Assembly (NCBI RefSeq): GCF_047663525.1
Contig: NC_092613.1
Coordinates: 8,519,501-8,583,500, forward strand
Direction: 5' to 3'
Length of the DNA stretch: 64,000 bases
DNA from: Anas platyrhynchos
Lineage: Eukaryota > Chordata > Aves > Anseriformes > Anatidae
Each line of letters starts with the position of its first letter. The stretch's first letter is position 1. Under the pieces are notes generated by a model. It ran no database searches and was not told where the DNA came from. It saw nothing but the letters and a program-made list of their open reading frames with translations. Positions 1 through 11,000 of the stretch are shown here, in pieces. The position numbers were made by a program, and so were the translations under genes.

Positions 1-2761
1 GACACAAAGCGGGGCTCGCCCTGAGCACTTTGGGGCACCCAACGCAGGAGAACCAGCATCTCCTCTCCCCATGCCAACCCCGAGGTGCCGAGCTCACACC
101 ACAGCCTGCAGGGGAAGCAGGAGGGGCCGGCAGCCCTGCTCCAGGTCCCCCTGCACACCCAGGTCCTGGTGTGACCCCATGGGGAAGCGACTCACCCCTG
201 CACTCCGGGGCAGGGCCGCTCCACACCAGGTTCTCCCCGTCGGTGGAGGTGCAGTAGATGGACTTGTCCCCGATGAGGGACAGACCCGCGGCACAGCTGT
301 ACGTCACCTCCGATCCGTAGGGGAAGACCCCTGATCTCGAGGCCGTGTACTGCCCGCTGGTGATTTGTGGAGGGGGGTCACAGCCTATGAAACAACGGGA
401 ATTGATACAAAATAAATAAAACTTTAAAAAAATGTGTGATTGTCGCATTCAGGTGAGACCCAAATCAGAAATCAGTGCAGGGGTCAACTTCATGCTTGTA
501 AGAACAAAAGCACATGTAGGGTCACTGCCCAGCTTCTTGCTGGCTCAGGCCCCAGCGCAGCCCCTTCCACCACCCATGATTTCTCCTTGGCGATGCCGCT
601 GCTGAGCTCGTACCTTTGTCACAAAACGGCACCGAGGGAGTCCAGTTCTGGTCAGCCTTGCACTCGATCTGCTCGTCGCCTCTGAGGACGTAGCCTTCAT
701 CACACGTCATCGTCACGCGGGTCCCGACGCTGTAGTCGTTTTTGCTCTTATAAACCTCTCGCCCATGGTCAGTAACGGGCTGTGGGCAATGAGGTACTAG
801 AAACAGAAGAAAATAAAGGATTTCATGTATTTTCAGAAAGAACTCCAGCGAAGAAGCTTTCTGTGGAAAAGACAGCTATCATCATCTAAGGCTTGTAGAT
901 TTCTGCACACATTTTTCCAGTGCTGGTAGCAGACAGGGACACCGTACAGTGACCCAAATCTTTGCGGAAGGCAGAAATCAGCAGTCAGCCAGCCAACACG
1001 CCCCACCAGCTGCCTACCTGAGGTGCACTCTGTTACTGCCGGGTCCCACGTGCCTTTGTTTGTGCACCGAAGCACAACGTTGCTGCCATAATCCCGGATA
1101 GTGTAGCCTTCATTACAGCTGATACTGACGGTGTCTCCATACATGTATTTGACGGGTTTATACCACACATTTACAGGCCTTGCATTCCCGACTACTGGAT
1201 CCGGGCAACTAATTTCTGAGAAATGCTGAATATTAGCAAGAGAGAAATCATAGCAAAGGCTCTGTAAGACAAACAAAGGTCCATTTTCTGACACTCCTAG
1301 AGGAAGTTTTATTTTCTGGGCGTACACAACCAGTCATCACATCCTCCCACAATAGCTGACGGGCAAGGCAGGCCCATCAGGAGCTCTCCTGGACACACAT
1401 TCCTCCTCCTCCTCCTCCTCTCCTGGGGGCCCTGGCAGCTGCTGGTGGGGCAGCACCAAGCCAGCCCATGCCTCAGACGTGGTGGTAAATGAAGCAGGTT
1501 GCAGACTATTTATTTGGGAACGGTTTTGCCCAACCACATGGGAAATGAAGCTGAAGGGACGTGCACTCACTGTTGCAAGAAGAGGGAGCCTCACTCCAGG
1601 TCAGGTCTGCCAGGCACGTAATGTGCCGCGTGTTCTGTCCGGGGCTGAACTCGTAGCCCGGCTCACACTCGTAGGTAACCACAGTACCAGCAGGGAACAA
1701 ATTGCCTGCGAGTCTCGCTTTAACAGCACTAAACACGTCAGGAGGGTCATCGCAGCTGCCTAGGAGTGAAATCAGCCATTTGAGGACGTTGCCAGCGATA
1801 AACCAGTGAGGCCCGTAACAGCACGCAGAAAAGAGAATTTGGGGAAAAACAGGGGCTCACGTTGTTCTTTGAGATCCACTTAAGGCAATTGCCTGAGTTC
1901 AGTGATGCTGGAGAGTGAATGCAATGGAAATAAATGAAAATGTACAAAGAGTTTCAGACCATGCAGTAATTTACACTACTATGTTATAACGAGGTGAGAT
2001 CTAACAAAGTTTATACTATGTGAGGCTCTGCCCTCACCTGCCAATGAACTTTAAAAATATTAAATATAGAAAGGTCAGCTTAGTTGCTTTGAGTTCTACT
2101 GAGAAATGCTCACCAGCCTGAGCAGGACAAGACTCTAGCTTTTGTGGCCCAAAGTTGTAAATTCCTACACCTACGTTCCTATATCCCATTCCTCTATCAT
2201 CTCCAGCATGCTGCCAGGAAAGAGGAAATCAAAAGCCACCGTGGCACAACAGATTTGCTAAGGAATAAAATAAAAAATAAAGTAAAGTGAAGTAAAGGGA
2301 ATTAAAGTGAAGTGAAGTAAAATGAAACAAATAAGTATGAAAAATGAAGTCCTGCCGGCTGACGCTTGGAGGCTCTGCTGTCAGCCCTGTGCGGGTCGGG
2401 CACTCACTGCGCTGGCAGAGCGGCAGCGGCGGCTCCCAGCTCCCGGCCTCGCTGCAGGTGGAGGTGTCGCTGCCCTGCAGGGTGTAGCGGAACTCGCAGT
2501 CGAACACGACGGTGTCACGGTACGTGTACTCGGCCCTGTACCCACTCAGCAGCTTCCCGTTCTCAATCTGGGGGTGCTGGCAGCCCACCACTGCAGAGAA
2601 ACACCAGCGCTCAGCCCGCGGGCAGCCACGCTTACAGGAGAGATTATTAAAAGCATTTCTTGTAGCACACATTTGTGAAAAGGGATGAAAATGGACAGGA
2701 CAAGGTAGCAGGCTGACACGATGTTTTTGAACTCTTAATTCTATACTACAGCGTTTTATAT

Positions 2762-2800
<39 letters not shown>

Positions 2801-5800
2801 CACGCATTTATTAAGGCAAAGCACAAGAGCAAAGGAAAGGCAGCAGGCACCACAGCAGATTTCTGAATTCTTTGCAGGCACCCTGTTTCTTCCCAAAGCT
2901 CAGATAAGACCCAGAATCACAGAATTGTAGGGGTTGGAAGGGACCTCAAGAGATCATCGGGTCCAGCCCCAAAGTCCCCAGCCCCAGCTGGTGCTGCTGC
3001 GGTGCCTGGGCACTTTGCTGCTCACCTTTGCACTCCGGGGCTGGCTTGTTCCAGATGCCGTTCAGGTTATCCACAGTCGTGCAGAAAATCGAGGGATCCC
3101 CCACCAGCGAGAAGGCTCTCTCCCCCCTGCCAGCAGAGTTGCAATGATAGGTGACAGAGGATCCGTAGCTGAAGACGGTAACGTCGCCTCCGTTGTGCTC
3201 TCCGTTCTCTATTTTTGGAGGGGGTGAACATGGGATTGCTAAAAAAAAAAAAAAAAAAAAAAGGTGAAAGACTCCTTTTAATCAAAGGTCTGGTAAAAGA
3301 GAAGTTGAAATACAATGAGTGAGGGGTCAGAAATTCAAGGCAGGTCCCCTACGTGCCAGGCCCTACTCAGCAGAGCTCTGCCTCGCAGCTGGGTGGCTTT
3401 GGGGTAATCCCTCTTACGTGCAGCTGCCTTGCTTCGACTTTTTCACAGGGTGACACAGGAATAAAAACACCAAGAAAAAATGTTTTTCCAGGCTTCACCA
3501 GGCCATGAATTATGAAAGCCCTCCATGGGGTGAAGCGACTGCTTCTCCTTGCATCCCCAGTACCATCTAACGAGCAGCTCAGCTGGGGGACTTGACTTAC
3601 GCTCACAGAAGGGAACGTCTCCATCCCACGTAACTTGCCCATTTTTAAGCACGCAATGAAGTTGGGAATTTCCGATCAGTCTGTACCTGTGTGAAATAGA
3701 GGGGAGGGAATTTCTTGTCAAGCTCAGTTTTGATTTTTTTGATTTTACCTAAAACATCAATAGTAGGATTTTTTTGGCTTTGTTATAATCCAAGCTGATC
3801 AGAAATTTGCCATCAATGCCTTTTTTTTTTTTTAATGATTTTTTTTTTTTTTGACAAAGCAAAATATTACATGGTTTCCATAGGAAAATGTCCATTATTT
3901 TATTTATTATCTGTGCAACATCAAGATGCAGTTAATGATGGCTCATCACATTTGCACCTGGGAGATCTCACACTTTCCTCTCCCGTCCTTGTTGTGAAAG
4001 AGGCAGGGTTAGAGGTGGCCCTGTCTCACCAGGCATCAGCCCCAAGCAAACTAGCAGAACGGTCGGTAGCAGCTGCAGGAAAACTACAGCGGTGTGACCG
4101 ATTCAGAAACACGCTTTCTTAAATAAGGATTCCCCTCTGCAGGCTGCTCAGCTGGCTGTAACTATCAGTAAAGCTCTGACTTCAGTACTGATGTATTTCC
4201 TTCAGAAAATGTTGGAACATTGGGAAGGGTTTAGAAAGGCCCTGGAGAGCTGGAGTTTGGGAAGAACTGCCTCAAAGGATGAGGTTAAGAAAACTCATTC
4301 TTCAAGTTTTCAAAGGAAAGTTTAGGAGACACTTTGATTGCAGTCTGCAATTACATACGCTAGTACAAGGCTTCTGCTAGCACGAGCTATCACCAGGGAG
4401 GACAAATGCCTTTTTTCCTGGTGCCTGACTTGTAATTAACGGTGAGCATGAAGAACCAAAACTGCACCGTGTGTTGGACTCTCCTTTTGGGTCCTTAAAC
4501 ACAAATCGGAGGAGTTTCCAGGCAGCGTGTTGTAAGTCAATCACGACAAGCTGGCTTGATAGCAGAGCCCGTGCTTTAGCTCTGCAGCCACTATTGTACA
4601 GAAAGTTGGACTGGGCATCACCTCGGGGTCACAGGGACCTGTGCCCTGAGCACTGCTGGCTTACCCCATGTCGCAGGTGTAGTTGGCTATTGAGCCAAAG
4701 GTGAACAGCTCCGTTTCCACGAGTCTGCCATTGGCCAGGTCTCCGGGGTAGCTGCATTGCTTGGCTGAGGGACAACAGGACCGGGGTGAGGGCTTTGGCT
4801 CCTGAAGGAGCAGGAAAATCCAGCAGGAGAGCAGAAGACCCCTCCAATATTTAACAAGGGGATGGACGACCCTCACGCCCTAAATCCTACCCTGTATCAC
4901 GACCTGCAGTCAGCCTCTGCAGCCTAAGGGAGGTTGCAGGACCTCTGCCAAGCATTTCTTCACAGCTAAAGGGTTCTCTTACTGACAGTTTAAAAAACTT
5001 GTTTTGAACTAAGAGTTACTAAGTGCCTGAGCAGAAGAACCTGCCTTTGAATATAGTCAGAGTCAATGGTCAAAGGCAGCAGATCTCAGCTCTTGCCACC
5101 GTTGCTGGTGCTCAGCAGAGCACTGCCGGTGCTGTGCCACCCTCGCTCAGCTCCTGCCACCCCACACAGCCCCTGGGATGCTGACAGCACCTGCACAGAA
5201 TCAAAATCAACTGAAAATGTACTCACGTGAACAGAAGTCGGTCGCTCCTTTCCACCTACCATCCTCTCCACAAACAAGGCTGGCCCGGAACTTACTTCTC
5301 GTGTAACCTGGTCGGCAGGTGTATTCCACCTTCTCCGAGTAGGAAAATTTGGTGATGCGCTGGTAGCTCTCCTTCAGTTCTGCGGATGGGATACGTGGCG
5401 GAGCATTGCAGGAACCTGCCAGCAGAAATACCTTCAGAAAGATGTGGGGAAAAAAATGGGAGTTTGGGTCTGCCTTGCTCTGAAGGTCCAGGCGAGGAGG
5501 CTTTGGTGGCCTTAACACCCCTTAAAGCTAGAGGCAAAGAGGAGGAAGGGAGTCTGTGACTCAGGACAGCCACCAGGGAAAGGGAAGGAGCATCACCCCC
5601 GGTGTTCTTCGCTCCTCACACTTCATCCAGCAGTTTGAAAGGCTGGTGCCAAAGTCCAGACTAACTGCTCCCTATCTCCAAACCAGTGCCCCTTTTTAAG
5701 CTAGAGTGACCTGACAGCCGTTCTGCACAGGAAAGAAAAAAAGGCTGAGGAGGATGGATTCTGACCAGATCCCTGAAATGCAAACAACGAGGAAATGAGG

Positions 5801-5989
5801 AGCATCAACAGTTTGTGAACCTTGGGAAACAATTTCCCTTTGAGGGAGCTCGGTTTGTCTGATGGACTCTTTCCCCTCTTGCGTTCACTTACCCTGCACG
5901 GCCACAACGAGGGCAGCAGCGAGGAGCAGCCTGAGGACAGCGGCACGGCCCCTCGGCCTCCCTGCCCCTGGAGCTGGCATCATCCTCAT
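1..5989 (-). CDS. C4BPA: C4BPA-like complement regulator, 5' part (signal peptide and CCP1-CCP8), runs off the left edge
   Basis: This gene encodes a secreted or surface regulator of complement activation made of CCP/sushi modules, the family that binds C3b/C4b and acts as factor I cofactor or decay accelerator. Coding exons in gene order are 5989-5893, 5415-5227, 4764-4665, 3686-3601, 3238-3026, 2590-2408, 1759-1571, 1215-1018, 796-614 and 384-196. All junctions are GT-AG, the frame stays open, and at least 542 residues are read. Every module has four Cys and the Trp before the last Cys. Modules are phase 1-1 exons, except CCP2, which is split in phase 2 over two exons, as in mammalian C4BPA. 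CCP1-CCP5 resemble human C4BPA modules 1-5, and the gene lies beside PFKFB2 in the same orientation, as in mammals. The C-terminus (oligomerisation tail, GPI signal or membrane segment) is outside the window, so a differently named avian RCA gene (CREM, CREG and CRES are names used in chicken) is possible. Confidence 0.75.
196..384 (-). CDS. C4BPA: C4BPA-like exon: CCP8
   Basis: This 189-nt phase 1-1 exon encodes one CCP module (about residues 480-542). It starts GCDPPPQI, has [11 protein letters not shown] in the middle and ends WSGPAPEC. The acceptor is catAG and the donor G|GTGAGT. It resembles CCP3 of the same gene (PPP after Cys1, YGS.VTY.C, LIGD/LVGD, W..PAPEC), which hints at an internal module-block duplication. 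The gene continues to the left. Confidence 0.85.
614..796 (-). CDS. C4BPA: C4BPA-like exon: CCP7
   Basis: This 183-nt phase 1-1 exon (about residues 419-479) begins VPHCPQPV, contains [14 protein letters not shown] and ends [11 protein letters not shown]. All four Cys and the Trp are present. The acceptor is ctAG and the donor AAAG|GTACGA. Confidence 0.85.
1018..1215 (-). CDS. C4BPA: C4BPA-like exon: CCP6
   Basis: This 198-nt phase 1-1 exon (about residues 353-418) begins [13 protein letters not shown], contains [15 protein letters not shown] and ends [10 protein letters not shown]. Four Cys and the Trp are present. The acceptor is ctcAG and the donor TCAG|GTAGGC. Confidence 0.85.
1571..1759 (-). 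CDS. C4BPA: C4BPA-like exon: CCP5
   Basis: This 189-nt phase 1-1 exon (about residues 290-352) begins SSCDDPPDV, contains [14 protein letters not shown] and ends TWSEAPSSC. The acceptor is cctAG|GCAGC and the donor ACA|GTGAGT. The spacing and the GTV..Y.C.PGY core match C4BPA module 5. Confidence 0.85.
1760..2407 (-). other. intron between CCP4 and CCP5
   Basis: This 648-bp intron contains the imperfect purine-rich repeat at 2263-2335. I see no other gene-like signal in it. Confidence 0.7.
2263..2335. repeat. imperfect A/AG-rich simple repeat
   Basis: The plus strand reads AATAAA-like units that grade into AAAGTG/AAGTGA units (for example near 2281-2322). It is low-complexity intronic DNA. 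Confidence 0.7.
2408..2590 (-). CDS. C4BPA: C4BPA-like exon: CCP4
   Basis: This 183-nt phase 1-1 exon (about residues 229-289) begins [17 protein letters not shown], contains YRDTVVFDC and ends [10 protein letters not shown]. The acceptor is tgcAG and the donor [18 protein letters not shown] closely parallels C4BPA module 4. Confidence 0.87.
2755..2800. repeat. (TTTA)n microsatellite
   Basis: About eleven TTTA units lie in the intron between CCP3 and CCP4. Confidence 0.9.
2911..2972 (-). mobile_element. CR1 LINE fragment, 3' end, minus orientation
   Basis: The plus strand reads AGAATCACAGAATTGTAGG and then GGTTGGAAGGGACCTCAA and GATCATCGGGTCCA. This is the reverse complement of the conserved CR1 3' terminus typical of bird genomes. 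It is a short 5'-truncated copy about 55 bp downstream, in the sense direction, of the CCP3 exon. The family is assigned from memory of the consensus. Confidence 0.8.
3026..3238 (-). CDS. C4BPA: C4BPA-like exon: CCP3, with an insertion
   Basis: This 213-nt phase 1-1 exon (about residues 158-228) is the longest module in the gene. It begins [18 protein letters not shown], contains [11 protein letters not shown] and ends [10 protein letters not shown]. Between the second Cys and the FSLVGD strand there are about eight extra residues (SAGRGERA) absent from CCP8, its closest relative. The 3' splice site directly follows a 22-T tract on the sense strand. Confidence 0.85.
3241..3262. repeat. homopolymer A22 (T22 on the gene's sense strand)
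   Basis: Twenty-two A on the plus strand form the whole polypyrimidine tract of the CCP3 acceptor. The AG lies immediately next to the tract. Confidence 0.95.
3601..3686 (-). CDS. C4BPA: C4BPA-like exon: second half of CCP2
   Basis: This 86-nt exon (phase 2 in, phase 1 out) encodes [11 protein letters not shown] through [11 protein letters not shown]. The acceptor is cacAG|GTACAG and the donor GAGC|GTAAGT. With exon 4764-4665 it completes a 62-residue CCP. A split of this kind in module 2 is known for C4BPA. Confidence 0.85.
3687..4664 (-). other. intron splitting CCP2
   Basis: This 978-bp intron contains two short T-runs near 3823-3852. I see no recognisable gene or mobile element in it. 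Confidence 0.7.
4665..4764 (-). CDS. C4BPA: C4BPA-like exon: first half of CCP2
   Basis: This 100-nt exon (phase 1 in, phase 2 out) encodes [17 protein letters not shown] through NYTCDMG. The acceptor is cctcAG and the donor ATGGG|GTAAGC. NYT is a potential N-glycosylation site. Confidence 0.85.
5227..5415 (-). CDS. C4BPA: C4BPA-like exon: CCP1
   Basis: This 189-nt phase 1-1 exon (about residues 33-95) begins [13 protein letters not shown], contains [11 protein letters not shown] and ends ATDFC. The acceptor is tggcAG and the donor TTCAC|GTGAGT. Y.C.PGY.RS is the hallmark of C4BPA module 1. Confidence 0.87.
5893..5989 (-). CDS. C4BPA: C4BPA-like exon 1: signal peptide
   Basis: This exon encodes 32 residues and a split Gly. 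An Arg-rich N-region is followed by a hydrophobic core ([14 protein letters not shown]) and a likely cleavage around Gln-Gly-Ser before CCP1. The ATG at 5989 is followed by two more in-frame ATGs at 5983 and 5980, so the exact start is uncertain by up to three codons. The donor is CAGG|GTAAGT. An acceptor-like site (tatttttcacAG) at 6034-6035 suggests the exon may begin at 6033 after an upstream non-coding exon. Confidence 0.8.
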
Positions 5990-8086
5990 CCCAGCCTGCA
6001 GACGTTACCACATTCTTTTTCTAGGCCAACTACCTGTGAAAAATAGCAGAGGGGGGGATGAAGTTCTGTCTCCATGCAGTGCCCATAGGGCAGGAGGGAA
6101 CGAGGAGCTGCAGATGCCCCAGCAGGGGACAAGAAGCTTGGCAACAGCCCCTCACTGGCAGCACGGGAACAGGGAAACCAATTGTGGATGCTAAGCATCC
6201 CGTAGGCTTTCCTCCGCTAGTCCTTCATTCACGTTGTGTGAGAAGCTTTTAATTAAAATTTTTAAAAGATGGGAAAAAAAAAAAAAAAAAAGCTCCACTT
6301 TGATTGTAACAAATACTTCATAGCTTGTTGGGTTTACTTAAGAACACTAAAACCAGTAAGAAATTCTTTTTCTTCCCAGCCAAATAACCAAATTAATACC
6401 TGCAGGGTCATTTCAATTCATTTATCCTTCCAGAAAAATTACCTTGAAACTTAACTTAAGGACAAAACATTTTGCTTTAGCAATAAATCTCCGGGAAGCA
6501 AATCCACAGGTAGGAGAAATCCTCCTGCTGTAGTCAATACAATCTCCTAGTAACAAATTACATGCAGAGAAAGGAAAAAATACCTAAGCAGAAAGCTACA
6601 AGCATATGCACAAAAGGGTTGCGCAGATTGTCACATTTTACCAGTTGAAGTAAGGCTCCGAAGCATGCAAGTCATTCAGGAGACTGCTTTACGAAACAGA
6701 ATGTAAGTACAATTTGACTAACCTGGCTGTGCTGGCGATCAGGCAGAACCCTCTCTAACTTCCTCTAATTTCTAACTACCCGGCATCATCATTTATGAAC
6801 CTAAACCTTCCCAGCACTGTGCCTGCCTTCCTTCTGCAAACCAGGCAGCCTTTCTTGATGCTTTCTACATTGCACAGGCTTAGACCAAAGGTGACCCTTA
6901 CAACCAATTAGTAACTAAAAGAAAGGAAAGCACCTCTTTCTAATCAGCTTGCATCCCTATTTTTTCCACCGCTTCGCCCTAAACCTGACACTTCTGGCTT
7001 TCCCTCAGTCCTTACCACAGCTTTTGGCTGAATTCCTTCATCCTTGTGCCCGCTGGAGCTGCAACAAAACTCCAACACAGCTCCGAGAGCAACAGCACCC
7101 GAAGCTGGGCGGCTCAACTCATCTTACCTGGGGGTCCGTCAGTGGGGGAGCCGACCAGCCTGGGCTCCTTGGAGGCACAGGAGCGAGTTCCTCACCGCTG
7201 CCCCCGACACCGGGCAGTGCCGAGCCGCGGGAAGCGTCGCACTCTGCAGACACTGGGCTTGTGCCAGCTCGCCTATAAATTATTAACTCTTCCAAGCACG
7301 AAGGAAGTCGTTTGTTCAGCCTACAAAACGAAACACTGTAGGCAGCTGAATGCAGCCCACTCGGATGGTGAAATCGTTTGCTTTCTGCGCCCAGCTGCCA
7401 GCGCTGCGCTGAAATGATCTGGAGGTGAAGGCACCCAGAGCCTGGCACCGCTCCACGGCCTCCTCGAGAGGCTCACACCAGCTCCACCACGGCTCGTGCC
7501 TCCTGACCCAAAAGCCTCACGGCCAGCCTCAGAATTAGGGTTTCCTCAGCCCTCTCTCATCCCACTGAAGTCACAGTGGCCAAAGAGCCAGCACCGGGCT
7601 CAGCAGCGCTCGGGGCCCCAGGGAGTGCGCAGGTCAGCGATGGGAAGCAGCTGGGCCCCGCTGCCAGCCCGTTTTCCAGTAACAGTTCTGGCAGAGGCCA
7701 CAACCATTTGCTCCTTTTGCACTTTGGCTGCACGGTTTCGTTTAGGATTGCATTGCCACCATGAACTCCACAGTGGCCGTTACCCTGCATTGCGTTTCTT
7801 GCACTTAGCTGTTTGTTCTGTCAGATCTGAGCTTTTTTTTTCCCCCGAAAATTTAGTAAAGTGGGCTGGCAGCAGCAGCAGTTCCAGGGTAGAGCATCCA
7901 CTGCCCCCAACCCACCTCTCCTGCTCCCAAGGGCTGGGGGCACCTTGCTCCCTGCGCAGCCTCTTCCTTCAAATGCTTCCCCCAGAATTCCTGAACTCGG
8001 TGCTATCTCCCCAAAACCATCACACTACAGGTAGTTACAGCAAGTATCAGTGGAACACAAGAGGAAGCAGTTTGGTTTTTAATCTC
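5990..8086. other. 5' flank of the C4BPA-like gene and gap to the PFKFB2 3' end
   Basis: This stretch should carry the promoter and any non-coding first exon of the complement gene (minus strand). I see an A18 run at 6274-6291 and moderately GC-rich DNA at 7040-7250, but no convincing TATA box for the minus strand and no coding exon. Open frames here show no family similarity. Confidence 0.5.
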
Positions 8087-8092
8087 TTTATT
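8087..8092 (-). terminator. PFKFB2: candidate PFKFB2 polyadenylation signal
   Basis: The minus strand reads CAATAAAGAG, a canonical AATAAA. It is followed downstream in the sense direction by GT-rich sequence (CTTGTGTTCC near 8051-8060). If used, the 3' UTR would be about 6.8 kb. Confidence 0.45.
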
Positions 8093-11000
8093 GTAAATAA
8101 ACGCTCATGGGGTATTTCTGCATAAACGCAAAGAATACACAACACACAGCACAGGTTTGCATACACTGCTTTTTTTCCTAAAAAGCTTAAAAAAAAATCA
8201 TTAGAAAGCGGTAATGTAGCAAAATGGCAAGTAAACACGGAACATCCACCTCGCCATGCACGCCACGCAGAGATGCAGCTTGCGAGCGGCGCTGAGCGAT
8301 GCAGCAGCAGCGAGGCGCAGCGCTGCCAGCACCCCGAGACCAGCACGGGGCAGGGCCCCAGCCCTGCTGGCAGCAGAAATTGAACAGATTTTGCACGAGT
8401 GATGACATTTTTCTCAAAACCAGGACGTAACGCTGCTGTGACAGCAAGTGCCCAGAGCACAGGGACGGCATTCACTGAGGCAGTGCTCACTGCCACCTCT
8501 GACACTGAACATGGATGGAGAAAGACAGGGAAATACAGAAAAATCACAAAATCACAGATCGAGTCTTGGTGCAACACTCATGAAGCAGACAAGTCCACTT
8601 CCACACACCTACACTCAGCCCTTCGGGAGCTACTGGAGTGCTTTGAACAGGGCTTGGATCTGCTCAGCCGAACACAACGGCTCTGCTATGACCAACAGCA
8701 CAAGCCCCTGCTAATCTTAAATTCATGTAAATTGTGCAATCTTTGTGTATTCTGGGGTATTTGCGTGAATAGTGCCAAGGAAATCAGGTGGTTTCAAGGA
8801 AATACCTGGCACCCACCCGGCCGTTTGGGCATGGGGAGAGGCATGCGCTTGCTGGCATCACCCGTACGTGGTCTCCACAAAATTTTCCAATGCCCTGCTT
8901 TACAGACACACATATTTACACCTTTTACAAGTGCAAAAGCAGGAGGAGAAGCTATAATTAGGCTTTAAAGCACTGAGGCTCGCATCCTGACTCCTGCGGG
9001 TGGGTCTGGGAGGCTCCATCCTGATTTTTAGCAGTGATTTAAAAGTTGTGACTGCTGATGTATCAGCAGCTACATTCGTGAGTTCTGGCAGGTAAAGAGA
9101 GACATCTGTCTCGGTACACTCATTAGCCACTCACTGATACAAACAGAATTAACTCCTTATCACCGTGTGTTATGACAGTGTGTTGTGCGTGACGTCTCAC
9201 AGTGTTTCCACGGGCTCCTCCCGTGCAGCAGGTTTGCAGGGGCAGGCAGCCCGTCCCGGCACCACTTTGTGCGTTTATTACTGCAGAAAGGGGCAGAAAG
9301 CATCAGCGAGTACTGCTATGCTATGCAGGCTATAAACAAACCTCTTCCTTCATTATTTTTTCTCCCCCTTTCCCTCCTTCCCTTTTTTTCCGGTGTATTT
9401 CTAAGCACCGTAACCGTGGCCCTCTCTGTCTCAGCTTTAGAGAATTAAAGCTCAGGGAATGTTTAAAATAACTGGCTCTGAGCTCTCCAAATCCCCAGGT
9501 AAACCTCAGGCTTCAGGCTGCTGAGCTCTGTGGCAGCAAGGTCAGAGAAAATCTGCATTTCTGGGGCTCAGGTGGGGTGTGCCTGGCATTTATTTACGCC
9601 TTTCCAATAAGCGGCCTGGGTCCCAGAGGTTGCTCACACAGATCCTGGAGTTACTGGAAGCAGCAGGTCCGTAACAGCCTCCTGCTTGTACCTAAACACT
9701 CATTTCTTCACCTAACCTCAGGACTGCAAGCCTGACAGTTCTGTCTTTGTTACAAAAGACAGCAGGAGTCAGAGAGCAGCAGGAGTGAGACAAATGGAGT
9801 TTGGCAAAACACAAGCCAAGGCTCATGGGACAAAAACTGAACATCTGGGGGGTCGCTGCGTGCCCCCCAGCTCAGCAGGGTGCTCCAGCAACTGGCAGCC
9901 AGCACCGCAGGAGTTGCACCATGTCCTAGGTACTAAAAGAGCTTCAACCCTCTGAAAGGCAGCGTTAAACAGCAGTAACTTTCACAGCTTAATTGTGTGC
10001 AAGTTTAGAAATGTGTCGTGGGCCTAAAGCTTGGTACAAGGGACAACAAATAAAAAACCACGTGCTGCTTACAACCCTGCACGCATGGCCTCCTCCTCAC
10101 CGCACCCACAGCCTCTGAAAACAACAGTAACTTGAGAAATAGGAAATGTTCTGCAGAATTAATCTTACTCAACCTTGGTCTACAAAGCAAGCCCTGTGGA
10201 TGCACTGCTCGTGTGCGAGCACGCAGGGACAAACATCCGAGCTTATTTTGAGAGGTTTTGGCTCAGGTAAAAGAAACGGGACATTAAATGTGGAATGCAG
10301 AGGCAAGATAGTGCAGGGCAGAGAGAGGATTTTCTGTTGCAAGAGAGAAAAGCATCCACAGAGCCCAGCAGAAAGCAGGACGGGGCGAGGCTTGCAGCAG
10401 GGGCAGCAGCACTGGCAGCTCGGCTGTTCACAGAGGGCAGCGGGCACTTCTGTCCCCCCATTGGGGGCTTCTCCCGGGATCAGCCGACCCCATGCACACC
10501 TCCTACATTGCCACGTGCAAAAAAAATAATGTTCCCAAACCAAAGGAAGAGGCTCAGGTCTGGGGATTCAAATCAGCAGCCACAAAAGCAAAGTTAAAAG
10601 GGATTAGGCGTGCTGAGAACATCTTCCAATAAAAGCTACTTCAGCAAGTACAGAAATGTCCAGAAAACAGCTTCGTCCTCGCACGCGCTGCAGATACTCA
10701 CGGCATCCGATGGGAGGAGAGGTGCAGGGGATGACCCCGACCCCCGCGGGGCCGAGCAGCACGCACCTCTCCCAGCAGGCTCAGGGATGCGCTCGCTCCT
10801 GCGCACACACGCACATTAAAAGCGGTTTAAAAATCTTCGTGATAAAATCTCCCCAGTGTCACTGGTAGACGTTTCAGCATTCGGAAGGACAGGACACAGA
10901 GGCTGCGAAGCACACGAGCGAGGACACTGCTGGCCGGAGTGCCCAGGGCTCACTGTGCTCCCCGCGGTGCCGCCGGCTCCAGGCTCCCCGTGCTCCTCCC

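Noticed and set aside
7496-8125. 209-codon plus-strand ORF between the C4BPA-like gene and PFKFB2
   Set aside because: No recognisable domain; it runs across the PFKFB2 polyadenylation region on the opposite strand.
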